The notes beneath the pieces are model-generated. The model saw only the letters and a list, made by a program, of their open reading frames with translations, did not search any database and had not been told where the DNA came from. From assembly GCF_902493135.1 (NCBI RefSeq), contig NZ_CABUOD010000005.1, positions 62,001 to 126,000 of the forward strand: a DNA stretch of 64,000 bases, written 5' to 3'. The DNA comes from an uncultured Parabacteroides sp. (GTDB taxonomy: Bacteria > Bacteroidota > Bacteroidia > Bacteroidales > Tannerellaceae). Shown here piece by piece: positions 42,515-51,113 of this stretch (position 1 is the stretch's first letter; each line of letters begins with the position of its first letter). The position numbers and the translations under genes were made by a program.

Positions 42515-42832
42515 ATGGAACAGATGAAACTTTATACGCATGAGGAAATGCTGGATCGAGTAATTGGTGTCCGTGGTACTCCGGAACGGGAAAAATATGA
42601 AGATGATATTAACAATTTCCTAATCGGTGAAGCCATTAAGCGAACCCGTGAATCCAAGAATCTCACTCAAGAGCAATTGGGTGAATTGATGGGGGTCAAG
42701 AGAGCGCAAATATCCAAAATAGAAAGTGGAAAAAGCGTCAATTTCTCAACGATTGTCCGGGCTTTCCGGGCGATGGGTGTAAAATCGGCAAATCTCGACT
42801 TAGGCTCACTGGGCAAGGTGGCTCTTTGGTAA
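42515..42832 (+). CDS. HigA-type XRE antitoxin, no toxin partner
   Basis: A 105-aa protein with a C-terminal helix-turn-helix (IGEAIKRTRESKNLTQEQLGELMGVKRAQISKIE) after the N-terminal LYTHEEMLDRVIGVRGTPEREKYE segment typical of HigA-type antitoxins. In HigBA systems a RelE-fold toxin gene lies directly upstream. Here the upstream 157 bases contain only a promoter and no toxin frame, so this is an orphan regulator or a remnant. An in-frame Met three codons later is an alternative start. Confidence 0.75.
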   Translation: MEQMKLYTHEEMLDRVIGVRGTPEREKYEDDINNFLIGEAIKRTRESKNLTQEQLGELMGVKRAQISKIESGKSVNFSTIVRAFRAMGVKSANLDLGSLGKVALW

Positions 42833-42951
42833 AGATAAGACAATCTGAAATCCTCGATCTGTGGGAAAAGGCGCAATACATGACATCGGAACTGTAGCAT
42901 GATTTGTCTCCTGTTGTGAATACAAAACAAATGTTTTTTGAAATGTAGTTT

Positions 42952-43245
42952 ATGCAGTCGAAAGAAAGATATATAGAGTTGTTGCGTAGTTATTTCCTTG
43001 ATAAAGCAAAGAATTACGGAGTGGTCAGAATGGCGTTGTTCGGTTCTGTAGCTCGTAGTGAGCAAACGGATGGCAGTGATATAGATGTTGCTTATGAGGG
43101 TAATGCTGATATTTTACTGCGTAGCCGCATGAAACAAGAATTAGAGGCGTTGTTTGGTTGTAAGGTTGATATCGTTCGTCTTCGTAAACAATTAACAGAT
43201 ACCGCTTTTGGTCAAAATATTTCAAAAGATTTGTTGTATGTTTGA
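42952..43245 (+). CDS. MNT-domain nucleotidyltransferase antitoxin (MntA-like)
   Basis: A 97-aa minimal nucleotidyltransferase with an intact GSX10DXD motif (GSVARSEQTDGSDIDV) and downstream VDIVRL. It is the same size as the mntA at 27237 but clearly diverged. The partner hepT is reduced to its last 39 codons immediately downstream, starting at a TGATG stop/start overlap, so this gene probably survives without a working toxin. Confidence 0.75.
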   Translation: MQSKERYIELLRSYFLDKAKNYGVVRMALFGSVARSEQTDGSDIDVAYEGNADILLRSRMKQELEALFGCKVDIVRLRKQLTDTAFGQNISKDLLYV

Positions 43246-43364
43246 TGGCTCATGGATATCATCGTATTGATGAAGAAGAGATTTTTAATGTGATGAATGT
43301 GGAGCTGGAGCCTTTATTGGACACTATCCGAATCATGAAAAAGGAGTTACCTGCCTATTCTTAA
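43245..43364 (+). pseudogene. HepT C-terminal remnant
   Basis: A 39-aa frame (ATG at 43245 overlapping the mntA stop) reading MAHGYHRIDEEEIFNV, then NVELEPLLDTIRIMKKEL. This matches the last third of DUF86/HepT proteins (xxMAHGY is the end of the RX4HXY motif). The conserved Arg and the first ~80 residues are missing, so the nuclease cannot be active. The deletion joined the antitoxin end precisely to the toxin tail. Confidence 0.65.
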
Positions 43365-43388
43365 ATCCAAGATTTTTAAATAAACAAT

Positions 43389-43527
43389 CTGCTTATCGAG
43401 TAAGCTCAAATCTACTCGATAAGTAGTGGGTATGTCTGCTTACTAAGTAGACGAGGGTTTACTTAGTAAGTAGTTTTTGCACTGCTTGCCGACAGGATAA
43501 AGGACTGTCTGACAGGTAGGATGGAAA
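43389..43527. repeat. Six tandem ~23-bp dyad repeats
   Basis: Six units start at 43389, 43412, 43436, 43459, 43482 and 43505 (lengths 23, 24, 23, 23, 23, 23). The consensus begins CTGCTTACTAAGTAG; units 1-4 carry CTTATCGAGTAAG/TACTTAGTAAGTA-type dyads and units 5-6 GCCGACAGG/TCTGACAGG variants. It lies between the hepT remnant and the 1,547-aa repeat protein gene. Confidence 0.75.
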
Positions 43528-43611
43528 TAGGTTGAATTCAGTTTAAAAATTAAATATACCCGAAAACGTGGAAGATTTGGAAACGGGCTTCGGGTAGAAA
43601 GGACAAACGAT

Positions 43612-46600
43612 ATGGAAAGACGGAATCTTTTTGTTATTTGCTTGGTGTGGCTGATAGGACTGATGTATCCGGCTATGGGGCATGCGGTAGAGGTTAGTAG
43701 TGAAAAAGAGTTAAAGAATGCTGTTGCTAATGGTGGGTATATTAAGTTGTTGCAAGATATAAATGTAGAAAGTACAGTCACAATATCAAAAGATGTTGAA
43801 TTAGATTTGAATAATCATTATATTAAATGGAGTGAAGATAAAACAGTTGTGACTGTCTCTGTTACAGGTGGAAATGTGATTATTAAGAAAGGAACGATTA
43901 ATGGATCTACAAGAACAGGGGGCTTGTGGAAGTATACAGCTAATGCATTAAGTATTTCTGGTGGTAAAGTTTCTATTGATGATTGTACAATCGAAGCATA
44001 TACGGGGACAAAAACTACAAGTGCATATAATGCAACAGGGTTAAAAGTTTCAGGAGGAGAGGTTAAGATTCATAATTGTATAATAACAGCAAAAAGTATT
44101 TCACATCATATATGGGGTAAAGAGTATCATAATAAAGATGCTATAGATTCACATGTTGAATTCTCAAAAATCTTTGCACCCGGTTATGGTATAAATGGTA
44201 GTGTCGCGGATAATTTAAAAAAATCAATTGAAGGCACTGTCGAAATCAAACCAATCGACTATCCGATTTTATATCAAGAATTGAACGGAGGCAGTAAAAT
44301 ACAAGGAGGAAATTATCCTTCAAAATATAATGTTGAGACTCCTACTTTCCGTATTGATACCTTGGCTAAAAAGCATTATACATTTGCTGGTTGGCGATAT
44401 GGAAGTGGAGGTAAAATTGTGAAAGATTTGTATATTGAACAGGGAACTACTGATACGTTAAAGTTTACAGCTCTTTTTACTCCCATTGAATACCCAATTG
44501 TTTATGAACGAAATGGTGGTTTTGAGAAACCAGATAATGAGAATCCAAAGACATATAATGTTGAAACCAAAACCGGTGAATTAGGAGAAGCTGGACGTCA
44601 TTATTATAAATTTGGCGGATGGTATAAAGATCAGGGATTAACTCAATGGTTTCCAGGGTTTGAAGGACGATTCTATGAAAATCCTTTCTATCTCTATGCT
44701 AAATGGATCCCTATTGAATATCCGGTGACTTTTTATAATGGAACAGGTGAAGATGCTGTGCAATATACCAAATTTGGTACGTTCAATCGCTCGGAAGAGA
44801 AAGGAATAGATGAATTACCTGTGCCTATCGAAGATGACCGAATATTTAAAGGTTGGATTGAAGAAGGAAATACTTCTATCCTAACGAATGTAGAAAAAGG
44901 ACATGAATCTGTTGAGCTATATGCTACTTGGAATTTGGTTAATTTTGTTGTTCAATACGATCTTGATGGAGGGACCTTCGGTACGGGAGTGCAATCTGTG
45001 GACCGATATACAGCAGAAACCACAAAGGATGTGCGTTGGAAAACAGGGGTAGATGTGATGAAGTCCGGATTTGTGTTTAAGGGTTGGCATTTGGGTTCTG
45101 CTACAGGAACGGTAATTAGCCAGTTCCCTTTAAACAGACACTTGGAACCGGCAACTACTTCTTCTGATGGCTTGGAAGTGACATTTACGCTTTATGCGGA
45201 ATGGGAAGAAAAAGTATATGATATTTTGTTTATGCCTAATGGAGGAGAACCTATTGATTGTGATGCTTATAAATTGGCAAACGGAGTTTCGGAAGCTGAT
45301 ATGCCTGTCGCAAAAAGAAAGGGTTATGAATTTTTAGGATGGTATGAAAAGAATGATCCGGAAGGAAAAAATAAGGTGGAATCTATTCCTGCAGGAGGAA
45401 CAGAAAGGATCACTCTTGTAGCGCATTGGGAAGTGATAGATTATAATATTACGTATGAAAACAATGGTGGAACGTTGGACAAACCGATAAACACATACAC
45501 AGTGGAAGACGTCATTGTGTTGCCGACTCCCAAGAAAGAACACTACACATTTGCCGGATGGTACACTCGCAAAGAAGGTGGCGAAAAGCTGATTGCCAAT
45601 AAGATTAGTTTGGCAACAGGAGATACGACCGTTTATGCCAGATGGACACCGAATGTTTATCACGTAACTTATGAAACGAATGGCGGAACGGTTATTGCCG
45701 GTAGTTTTCCATATACATACGGTGAAACGATTAAAATCAGTAAACGTACTTATAAAAAGAACTATGATTTTTCCGGTTGGTATATGGAAGAGACTTTGAA
45801 AACGCCTTTTGATGAAAAGAACAAATATGGCGGCGACCTCACCCTATACGCCAAATGGGGACCGAAGCGCTACAAGATCCATTACGATATGTTCCACGGA
45901 GAAGAATTGCCCGATGATACCTATACGACAGAAGAATCGAAGCTGTTGCCCACGAATGCTATCCGTCCAGGATTTACGTTTGCCGGTTGGTACGAAGACG
46001 ATATGTTGACAAAGGGGCCTGTAACGAAGATTGAAAAAGGGAGTTCGGGCGACAAGACATTCTATGCCACCTGGAAACCGGGCTATTCGGTTCGCTTTAC
46101 CCAACCGGAGAACGGAAAGATAGAGGTAAAGCGGAGAGGAGACCTGTTGGTGTCGGGCGACAAGGTCGGGGAAGGTGTGGAGATCACGATCACGGCTACG
46201 CCTGCGGATGCAAAGTATGGTTTGAAGGCTTTGTCGATCGGTGGAAAGACATACACCACCAGCCCCCAGACCATCAAAATGCCAGCCAACGACTTGTATA
46301 TCTCCGCCATCTTTGAAGATGCGCGTGCGGTAGCTTCCGCGCCGGAGATCATCACGGATCCGGAAAACACCGACAATATGCTTATGGGAACAACCGTGAG
46401 AGTCACCCTCAAAAAGACGGATGAAAACACGACACTCTATTATTCGATCAGTGACGGGCCGAAACGACTTTACGAAAAGCCTTTCGAGTTGAGTAGTGAA
46501 ACGGCAAAACTTCTTACCTTAAAAGCTTATGCAGTCAAAGAAGGATATAAAGACGGAGTAAGCGTGCGAGATATGGGATTCGGGGTGCAGAAAATATCGA

Positions 46601-48255
46601 TTACTTTTGATTTGCCTGACGGCATTACGGCTGTCAACCCATTGGGTGGGGATGTAGTTTCGGCGATTGCCTCCGGTACTGCCTTCGAATTTTCCCTGCA
46701 AGTGGACAAAAACTATTTTCAGTCGTTGGATTCGATGACCGTATTGGCAAATGATTCCATATTGACGGCAAATGCCGACGGTATTTACCGAGTGGACGGT
46801 CCGTCAAAAGATGTGACCGTTACAGTAAAGGGATTGGAAAGCATTGCTTATGAAGTCACGTTGAAACAAAGCAAAGGAGGTCATATTTATTATACCGAAG
46901 ATGGCAGCGATGGGATCCTTACGTTGCCTTGTAACAAACGGATTTCAGTGACGGCTGTACCTGATTTGAATTATAGGTTTGGGAAATGGAGTAACGGAAG
47001 TCAAGAAAATCCCTACACATTTACTGTATCGAGTGATACGACATTGGAGGCGACTTTCGTGCCGGATGACAAATATTTTACGATTACGCTGCCTGTGTTG
47101 GAAGGAGTGACGGTCAAACCGTTGTCTAATTATTCGACCGAAGTGTTGCAAGGTGGAAAATTCCATTTCTATTTGCGTTTTGCCGATGGGTATCGTGCCG
47201 AAAATCTGGTTGTCAAGGCAAACGGTGTAGTGTTGGATGCGAATGAAGAAGGGGTGTATAGCCTTTATCGGATTGTCAAGAACTATTCCATCTCGGTGGA
47301 AGGGATCGTGCAGGATGGGGTGAAATTGAAATTGGCGGAGCATGTTTCCGCTGTGGACATTGCGACTGCAACGGATGCCATGAAAGCGAAGCTCTATCCG
47401 GAATCGCTGATTTCTTTATTGGCAACGGCTCCGGATGGACAATATTTTTACAAATGGAATGACGGGAATAGCGACAACCCGCGTATCGTGACGGTTCGTG
47501 AGGCTTCCGGATTGTTGCCTTTGTTCCAACCGAGTTCCGGAGAGGGAGAATACGCCAAGATCCACCTTCCCAACGTTGTCGGTGCCGGTGTAGGCGTGCA
47601 GGTGGATATACACACGATCGAGGTAGGCGGCAAGATGCCGTTCAAAGTTGTGCTTCTGCCCGGATACAGCCAAAGCGAGGTGAAGGTCACGGCCAACGGC
47701 AAATTGTTGGAGGAAGGACTGTCCATGCGTGCCGCCGGCAAGAGCCGTACGTTGGTCTATTCGCTTGCCGATGTGGAAAAAGAGGTGAAAATCGAGATCG
47801 GCGGCTTGAAACTCGATACTTATAATGTCGGCGTGGAGCAGTCGGAAGGAGGACGGGTGTCTGTCAGTCCGTTAGGACGGATTGAATGTGGCAAGCAGGT
47901 GGTATTCACGGCTATGCCGGATGCCGGGAACATGTTCGTCAAGTGGAGCGATGGGAATACGCTGAACCCGTATCCTCTCTCAGTGGATGGCGACATGAAT
48001 TTGAAAGCAGTGTTTATGCGCAGCGACATGGCGGTGGCGAATGAGGAGATTGCTCTGTCGGTTACACGTATATATGCCCGTTCCGGTAAACTGTATGTGG
48101 AAACGAAGGCGTCCGGCCTATCTATCTGGAATATGGATGGGGTGTTGATAAAGAGGACTTTCGTTTCGGATGGTTGTTCTGTACATCCGTTGCCTGCCGG
48201 TCTGTATATCGTCAAAGTGGGAGAGGGAGAACCTGTAAAAATCAGGATTCGGTAA
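43612..48255 (+). CDS. Large secreted InlB-repeat protein with beta-helix and C-terminal sorting-like domain
   Basis: A 1,547-aa exported protein with a signal peptide (to MGHA, ~26). Residues ~27-210 look like a right-handed beta-helix (GGYIKLLQDINVESTVTI, GGNVIIKKGTING, GGKVSIDDCTIEA, GGEVKIHNCIITA). Residues ~216-825 hold eight Listeria-Bacteroides (InlB B-type) repeats of ~70-85 residues, each with YxxxxExNGG and FxGWY ... LYAxW signatures. Then come a chitobiase-C-like segment (~905-985) and several bacterial-repeat modules (FGKWSNGSQENPYTF). The last ~75 residues (LYVETKASGLSIWNMDGVLIKRT ... LPAGLYIVKVGEGEPVKIRIR) resemble T9SS-type sorting domains. Probably a surface adhesin or scaffold, placed between the two DUF4493 operons. 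Confidence 0.8.
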   Translation: MERRNLFVICLVWLIGLMYPAMGHAVEVSSEKELKNAVANGGYIKLLQDINVESTVTISKDVELDLNNHYIKWSEDKTVVTVSVTGGNVIIKKGTINGSTRTGGLWKYTANALSISGGKVSIDDCTIEAYTGTKTTSAYNATGLKVSGGEVKIHNCIITAKSISHHIWGKEYHNKDAIDSHVEFSKIFAPGYGINGSVADNLKKSIEGTVEIKPIDYPILYQELNGGSKIQGGNYPSKYNVETPTFRIDTLAKKHYTFAGWRYGSGGKIVKDLYIEQGTTDTLKFTALFTPIEYPIVYERNGGFEKPDNENPKTYNVETKTGELGEAGRHYYKFGGWYKDQGLTQWFPGFEGRFYENPFYLYAKWIPIEYPVTFYNGTGEDAVQYTKFGTFNRSEEKGIDELPVPIEDDRIFKGWIEEGNTSILTNVEKGHESVELYATWNLVNFVVQYDLDGGTFGTGVQSVDRYTAETTKDVRWKTGVDVMKSGFVFKGWHLGSATGTVISQFPLNRHLEPATTSSDGLEVTFTLYAEWEEKVYDILFMPNGGEPIDCDAYKLANGVSEADMPVAKRKGYEFLGWYEKNDPEGKNKVESIPAGGTERITLVAHWEVIDYNITYENNGGTLDKPINTYTVEDVIVLPTPKKEHYTFAGWYTRKEGGEKLIANKISLATGDTTVYARWTPNVYHVTYETNGGTVIAGSFPYTYGETIKISKRTYKKNYDFSGWYMEETLKTPFDEKNKYGGDLTLYAKWGPKRYKIHYDMFHGEELPDDTYTTEESKLLPTNAIRPGFTFAGWYEDDMLTKGPVTKIEKGSSGDKTFYATWKPGYSVRFTQPENGKIEVKRRGDLLVSGDKVGEGVEITITATPADAKYGLKALSIGGKTYTTSPQTIKMPANDLYISAIFEDARAVASAPEIITDPENTDNMLMGTTVRVTLKKTDENTTLYYSISDGPKRLYEKPFELSSETAKLLTLKAYAVKEGYKDGVSVRDMGFGVQKISITFDLPDGITAVNPLGGDVVSAIASGTAFEFSLQVDKNYFQSLDSMTVLANDSILTANADGIYRVDGPSKDVTVTVKGLESIAYEVTLKQSKGGHIYYTEDGSDGILTLPCNKRISVTAVPDLNYRFGKWSNGSQENPYTFTVSSDTTLEATFVPDDKYFTITLPVLEGVTVKPLSNYSTEVLQGGKFHFYLRFADGYRAENLVVKANGVVLDANEEGVYSLYRIVKNYSISVEGIVQDGVKLKLAEHVSAVDIATATDAMKAKLYPESLISLLATAPDGQYFYKWNDGNSDNPRIVTVREASGLLPLFQPSSGEGEYAKIHLPNVVGAGVGVQVDIHTIEVGGKMPFKVVLLPGYSQSEVKVTANGKLLEEGLSMRAAGKSRTLVYSLADVEKEVKIEIGGLKLDTYNVGVEQSEGGRVSVSPLGRIECGKQVVFTAMPDAGNMFVKWSDGNTLNPYPLSVDGDMNLKAVFMRSDMAVANEEIALSVTRIYARSGKLYVETKASGLSIWNMDGVLIKRTFVSDGCSVHPLPAGLYIVKVGEGEPVKIRIR

Positions 48256-48330
48256 TCGCAAGTAAGGTCCGGTTGTGTTGATTGTTTGGAAAAGATTATG
48301 TGATTTCTGAAAGAAAGAACATGTAATCGG

Positions 48331-48372
48331 ATAAATAGACCTTGTGAGGATTTTAGAGTTGTTGTTATTTTG
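48331..48372 (+). promoter_or_regulatory. Promoter of operon B with conserved ATAAATAGACC box
   Basis: ATAAATAGACCTTGT at 48331-48345, 19 bases, then TTATTTTG at 48365-48372: same box and spacing as at 34122-34163. Flanking bases also align (TGTAAT before, GGATTT and TTTGCAA after). The leader to the B1 start is 98 bases, longer than the 34 bases in operon A. Confidence 0.65.
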
Positions 48373-48470
48373 CAACGATTTTAAGGGTAGGGTATTAATT
48401 TATTATAGGGTAATATCACGATTGATTGTGCTGTTTCAGATTGTATGTACTAAGGTAAAAAGGTATACAA

Positions 48471-51110
48471 ATGAAAGAGTATCAATTACGTCATAGTCTG
48501 GGAAAGGCTATCTCATTTTCTTTTTGTGCATGGGTCTCGGTTGCAGGGCTCTTTTCCTGCGATTCGGATCGCTTGAACGGTGGGGGAAGTATAGGGATGT
48601 TGAGTTTAAATCTCGCCGCCGATACGACAAACATTAAGGGAGGAACTTTATCTACAAAAGCCGGGAATATTTTAGACGGCTTTGAAGATGCGGACGAATA
48701 TACAGTCCAAATCTTCCAGGAAAGTGACACGCTTAAAAGTGCTTTGTATAAGGATTTTCCGGACGAACTGGAAATGAAAGAAGGGGCTTATACTTTACGT
48801 GCCTCTAAAGGAGAAAACTTACCTGCTGCTTTTGATAATCCTTATTTTGAGGGAACTGTGGATTTTGTCATCAAGAAAGACATGAAGACTCCCTTGGAGG
48901 TGACTTGCAAGATGGCAAATGCACGTGTTTATGCCAATTATACGGAAGATTTCCTGAAAGCTTATTCGGATTATAGTGTCTCATTGAAGACTTCTTATAT
49001 GGATGGTTCCTTTACGATCACTAAAGGCGAGTCTCGCGGCGCTTATCTGCAAGTGGCAAAAGAAGGGACTCCGTTGAGTGTCGCTATCTCTTTAATGCGT
49101 AAAAACTGGAAAGAGCCCAAAGTCTATACCGTAACGGATCCGGCTATAACACTGAATCCGAAAGAATCCGTCATATTGAATTTTGCTACGGATGGGAAGA
49201 CGGGAGACGGGTTGGATTTATCCATTGTACTGGATGATGAGATGATTGAAACAGAATTAGTAGATTCTATTCCTGATTTTATGTGGAAGCCATTTGAGAA
49301 ACCGACATTAGAAGCGCACGGATTTACTTCCGGACAGACGATGCAGATAACGAAAGGTGGAGTGAAAGAAGCGTATATCGCATTTGGTGTTCCTGCCGGA
49401 ATCGGTGGTTTTAGTGTTTATGAAACTGTGAAAGGTTCGACTGATACCGTTAAATATGAATTGACTGTTGAGGGAAATGTTTCTGAATTAAAGAAGAAAG
49501 GTTATGATATAAATGTTCCGACTAAATCATTGTTGAATTATAGTGGAAACGGACAATTGCTTTTGGAAAAGATGTTGAATCAGTTGGAATGCTCGGAAAC
49601 AGACAAACCGTATGAGTTTATATTTTTTGCAAAAGATAATTTGCCTAATACTAACTATACGGATACTGTCCGATTATTTGCCGAAATCTATCCTGCTGCA
49701 CCGATTGTTGAGTTTGAAGGTGAGTTTGGTTCTGTTGTAGAGGGCGAAGCAATGAAACACGATGTTATAGCATCTATTGAAGCTGAAGGTAAGATTAAGG
49801 ATGTTGTTGTAACGATTTCGACTGATACAGAAAAGAAAGGATATCATTATTCTATTGCTTCCGAATGGGAACTGTTAGGGTGTACATTATCAAAAGCTGA
49901 TGATGACACAAAGGCAACATTGACATTCCCGAAAACATTTACGGAAGGGTTGGATGCATTAGCTAATGGAGATCAAACTTATATGATTTCTGTAAAAGTG
50001 GAAACGGGAATTGGCTTGGAGGGTAATACTTCAGTTGAGGTTTCACAGCCTTTGGCAATTAAAATGCCTGTTTTTGATTGGGCTATGGCTGATAATGAAG
50101 GGGATGTGTTTGCTAAACGAGCTATTTTAAGAGCGAGAGTTTCTCTGGGTAATGTTGATAAGATTAAATATGTGCATTCAAAGGGAACTTTGGTTAATGG
50201 AAGAGTAAAAGAAGGTTTGATTGTCATAGATACCTTGAAAGATTTAACGCCTAAAGAGTCATATACTATTCAGCTTATTTATGATAATGGTCGTAATAGA
50301 AAGAAAACCGTTTCATTTAAAACAGAGGATGCTATACAGCTGACTAATGGAGAAATGGAAAACTGGAATGAAGATTGGACAAAATCTTTATATAGTGGTG
50401 CTAAAGTGGCGCTATGGGATAAAAAGTATTCAGTTATAGCAAATGATCCTCAAGGTTGGTCGACTGTAAATGATAAAACTTTTGGAGGAAATCCTAATGT
50501 TAAATCGACTTGGAATTTGCGTTCTTCCACTGTTAAAGCGTTAGGGAAAAAAGATAGTGGAGTATTGCTTCGAAGTGTTGGTTGGGACGATGGATCTGGT
50601 AATTCTTTTGAAGTTTTTGGGGTGACGGTGATTAAGCATTTTTCTGCTGGTAAATTATTTTTAGGTAACTATAGTTATGATCATAATAATGATACGGAAG
50701 TATATGATTATGGAATATCATTTACTTCAAGGCCATCTAAGGTGAAATTTTCATATAAATATATTCCGTATGGAGAAGATAATTCATTTAAAGTCCGGGC
50801 AGTAGCAGAGTATCGTGACGGCAATTCTGTTATATGTATTGGTCAGAGTGAGTATATCGGTTCTAAAGAAACTGATAACTATGTAGATGAAAGTTTTGTA
50901 ATACAATATGCTTCTGAATATCTAAATCTTAAAGCAACACATTTTTATTTGGAATTTTCATCATCTTCTAAATATGATGATTTAGGTGGAAGTTTGACAG
51001 GAAATGCAAATGATTACTTGAATAAGTATTTTAGTCATTATAATAATTCCTATAAGTATTTTGAAGGTAGTAATCTTTATATCGACGACGTCGAACTAAT
51101 CTACGAATAA
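48471..51110 (+). CDS. DUF4493 + PCMD-like lipoprotein B1
   Basis: An 879-aa lipoprotein, first gene of operon B. Lipobox AGLFSC (Cys30) then DSDR, matching A1 (DSER). Residues ~38-215 are a DUF4493 module (GMLSLNLAADTTN, MKEGAYTLRASKGENLPAAFDNPYFEG, MANARVYANYTEDFLKAYSDYSVSL). The middle (~260-420) aligns with the end of A1. Two further beta modules follow, and the C-terminal ~260 residues are PCMD-like (TNGEMENWNEDW, HFSAGKLFLGNY, FTSRPSKVKFSYKYIPYG, YIDDVELIYE-type end). It is thus about twice as long as A1. The second half is distinctly AT-rich. B2 starts 3 bases after the stop. Confidence 0.8.
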   Translation: MKEYQLRHSLGKAISFSFCAWVSVAGLFSCDSDRLNGGGSIGMLSLNLAADTTNIKGGTLSTKAGNILDGFEDADEYTVQIFQESDTLKSALYKDFPDELEMKEGAYTLRASKGENLPAAFDNPYFEGTVDFVIKKDMKTPLEVTCKMANARVYANYTEDFLKAYSDYSVSLKTSYMDGSFTITKGESRGAYLQVAKEGTPLSVAISLMRKNWKEPKVYTVTDPAITLNPKESVILNFATDGKTGDGLDLSIVLDDEMIETELVDSIPDFMWKPFEKPTLEAHGFTSGQTMQITKGGVKEAYIAFGVPAGIGGFSVYETVKGSTDTVKYELTVEGNVSELKKKGYDINVPTKSLLNYSGNGQLLLEKMLNQLECSETDKPYEFIFFAKDNLPNTNYTDTVRLFAEIYPAAPIVEFEGEFGSVVEGEAMKHDVIASIEAEGKIKDVVVTISTDTEKKGYHYSIASEWELLGCTLSKADDDTKATLTFPKTFTEGLDALANGDQTYMISVKVETGIGLEGNTSVEVSQPLAIKMPVFDWAMADNEGDVFAKRAILRARVSLGNVDKIKYVHSKGTLVNGRVKEGLIVIDTLKDLTPKESYTIQLIYDNGRNRKKTVSFKTEDAIQLTNGEMENWNEDWTKSLYSGAKVALWDKKYSVIANDPQGWSTVNDKTFGGNPNVKSTWNLRSSTVKALGKKDSGVLLRSVGWDDGSGNSFEVFGVTVIKHFSAGKLFLGNYSYDHNNDTEVYDYGISFTSRPSKVKFSYKYIPYGEDNSFKVRAVAEYRDGNSVICIGQSEYIGSKETDNYVDESFVIQYASEYLNLKATHFYLEFSSSSKYDDLGGSLTGNANDYLNKYFSHYNNSYKYFEGSNLYIDDVELIYE

Positions 51111-51113
51111 AAG

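Noticed and set aside
43389..43527. CRISPR array
   Set aside because: Units are contiguous and all partly similar; there is no alternation of constant repeats with unique spacers, and no cas genes are nearby.
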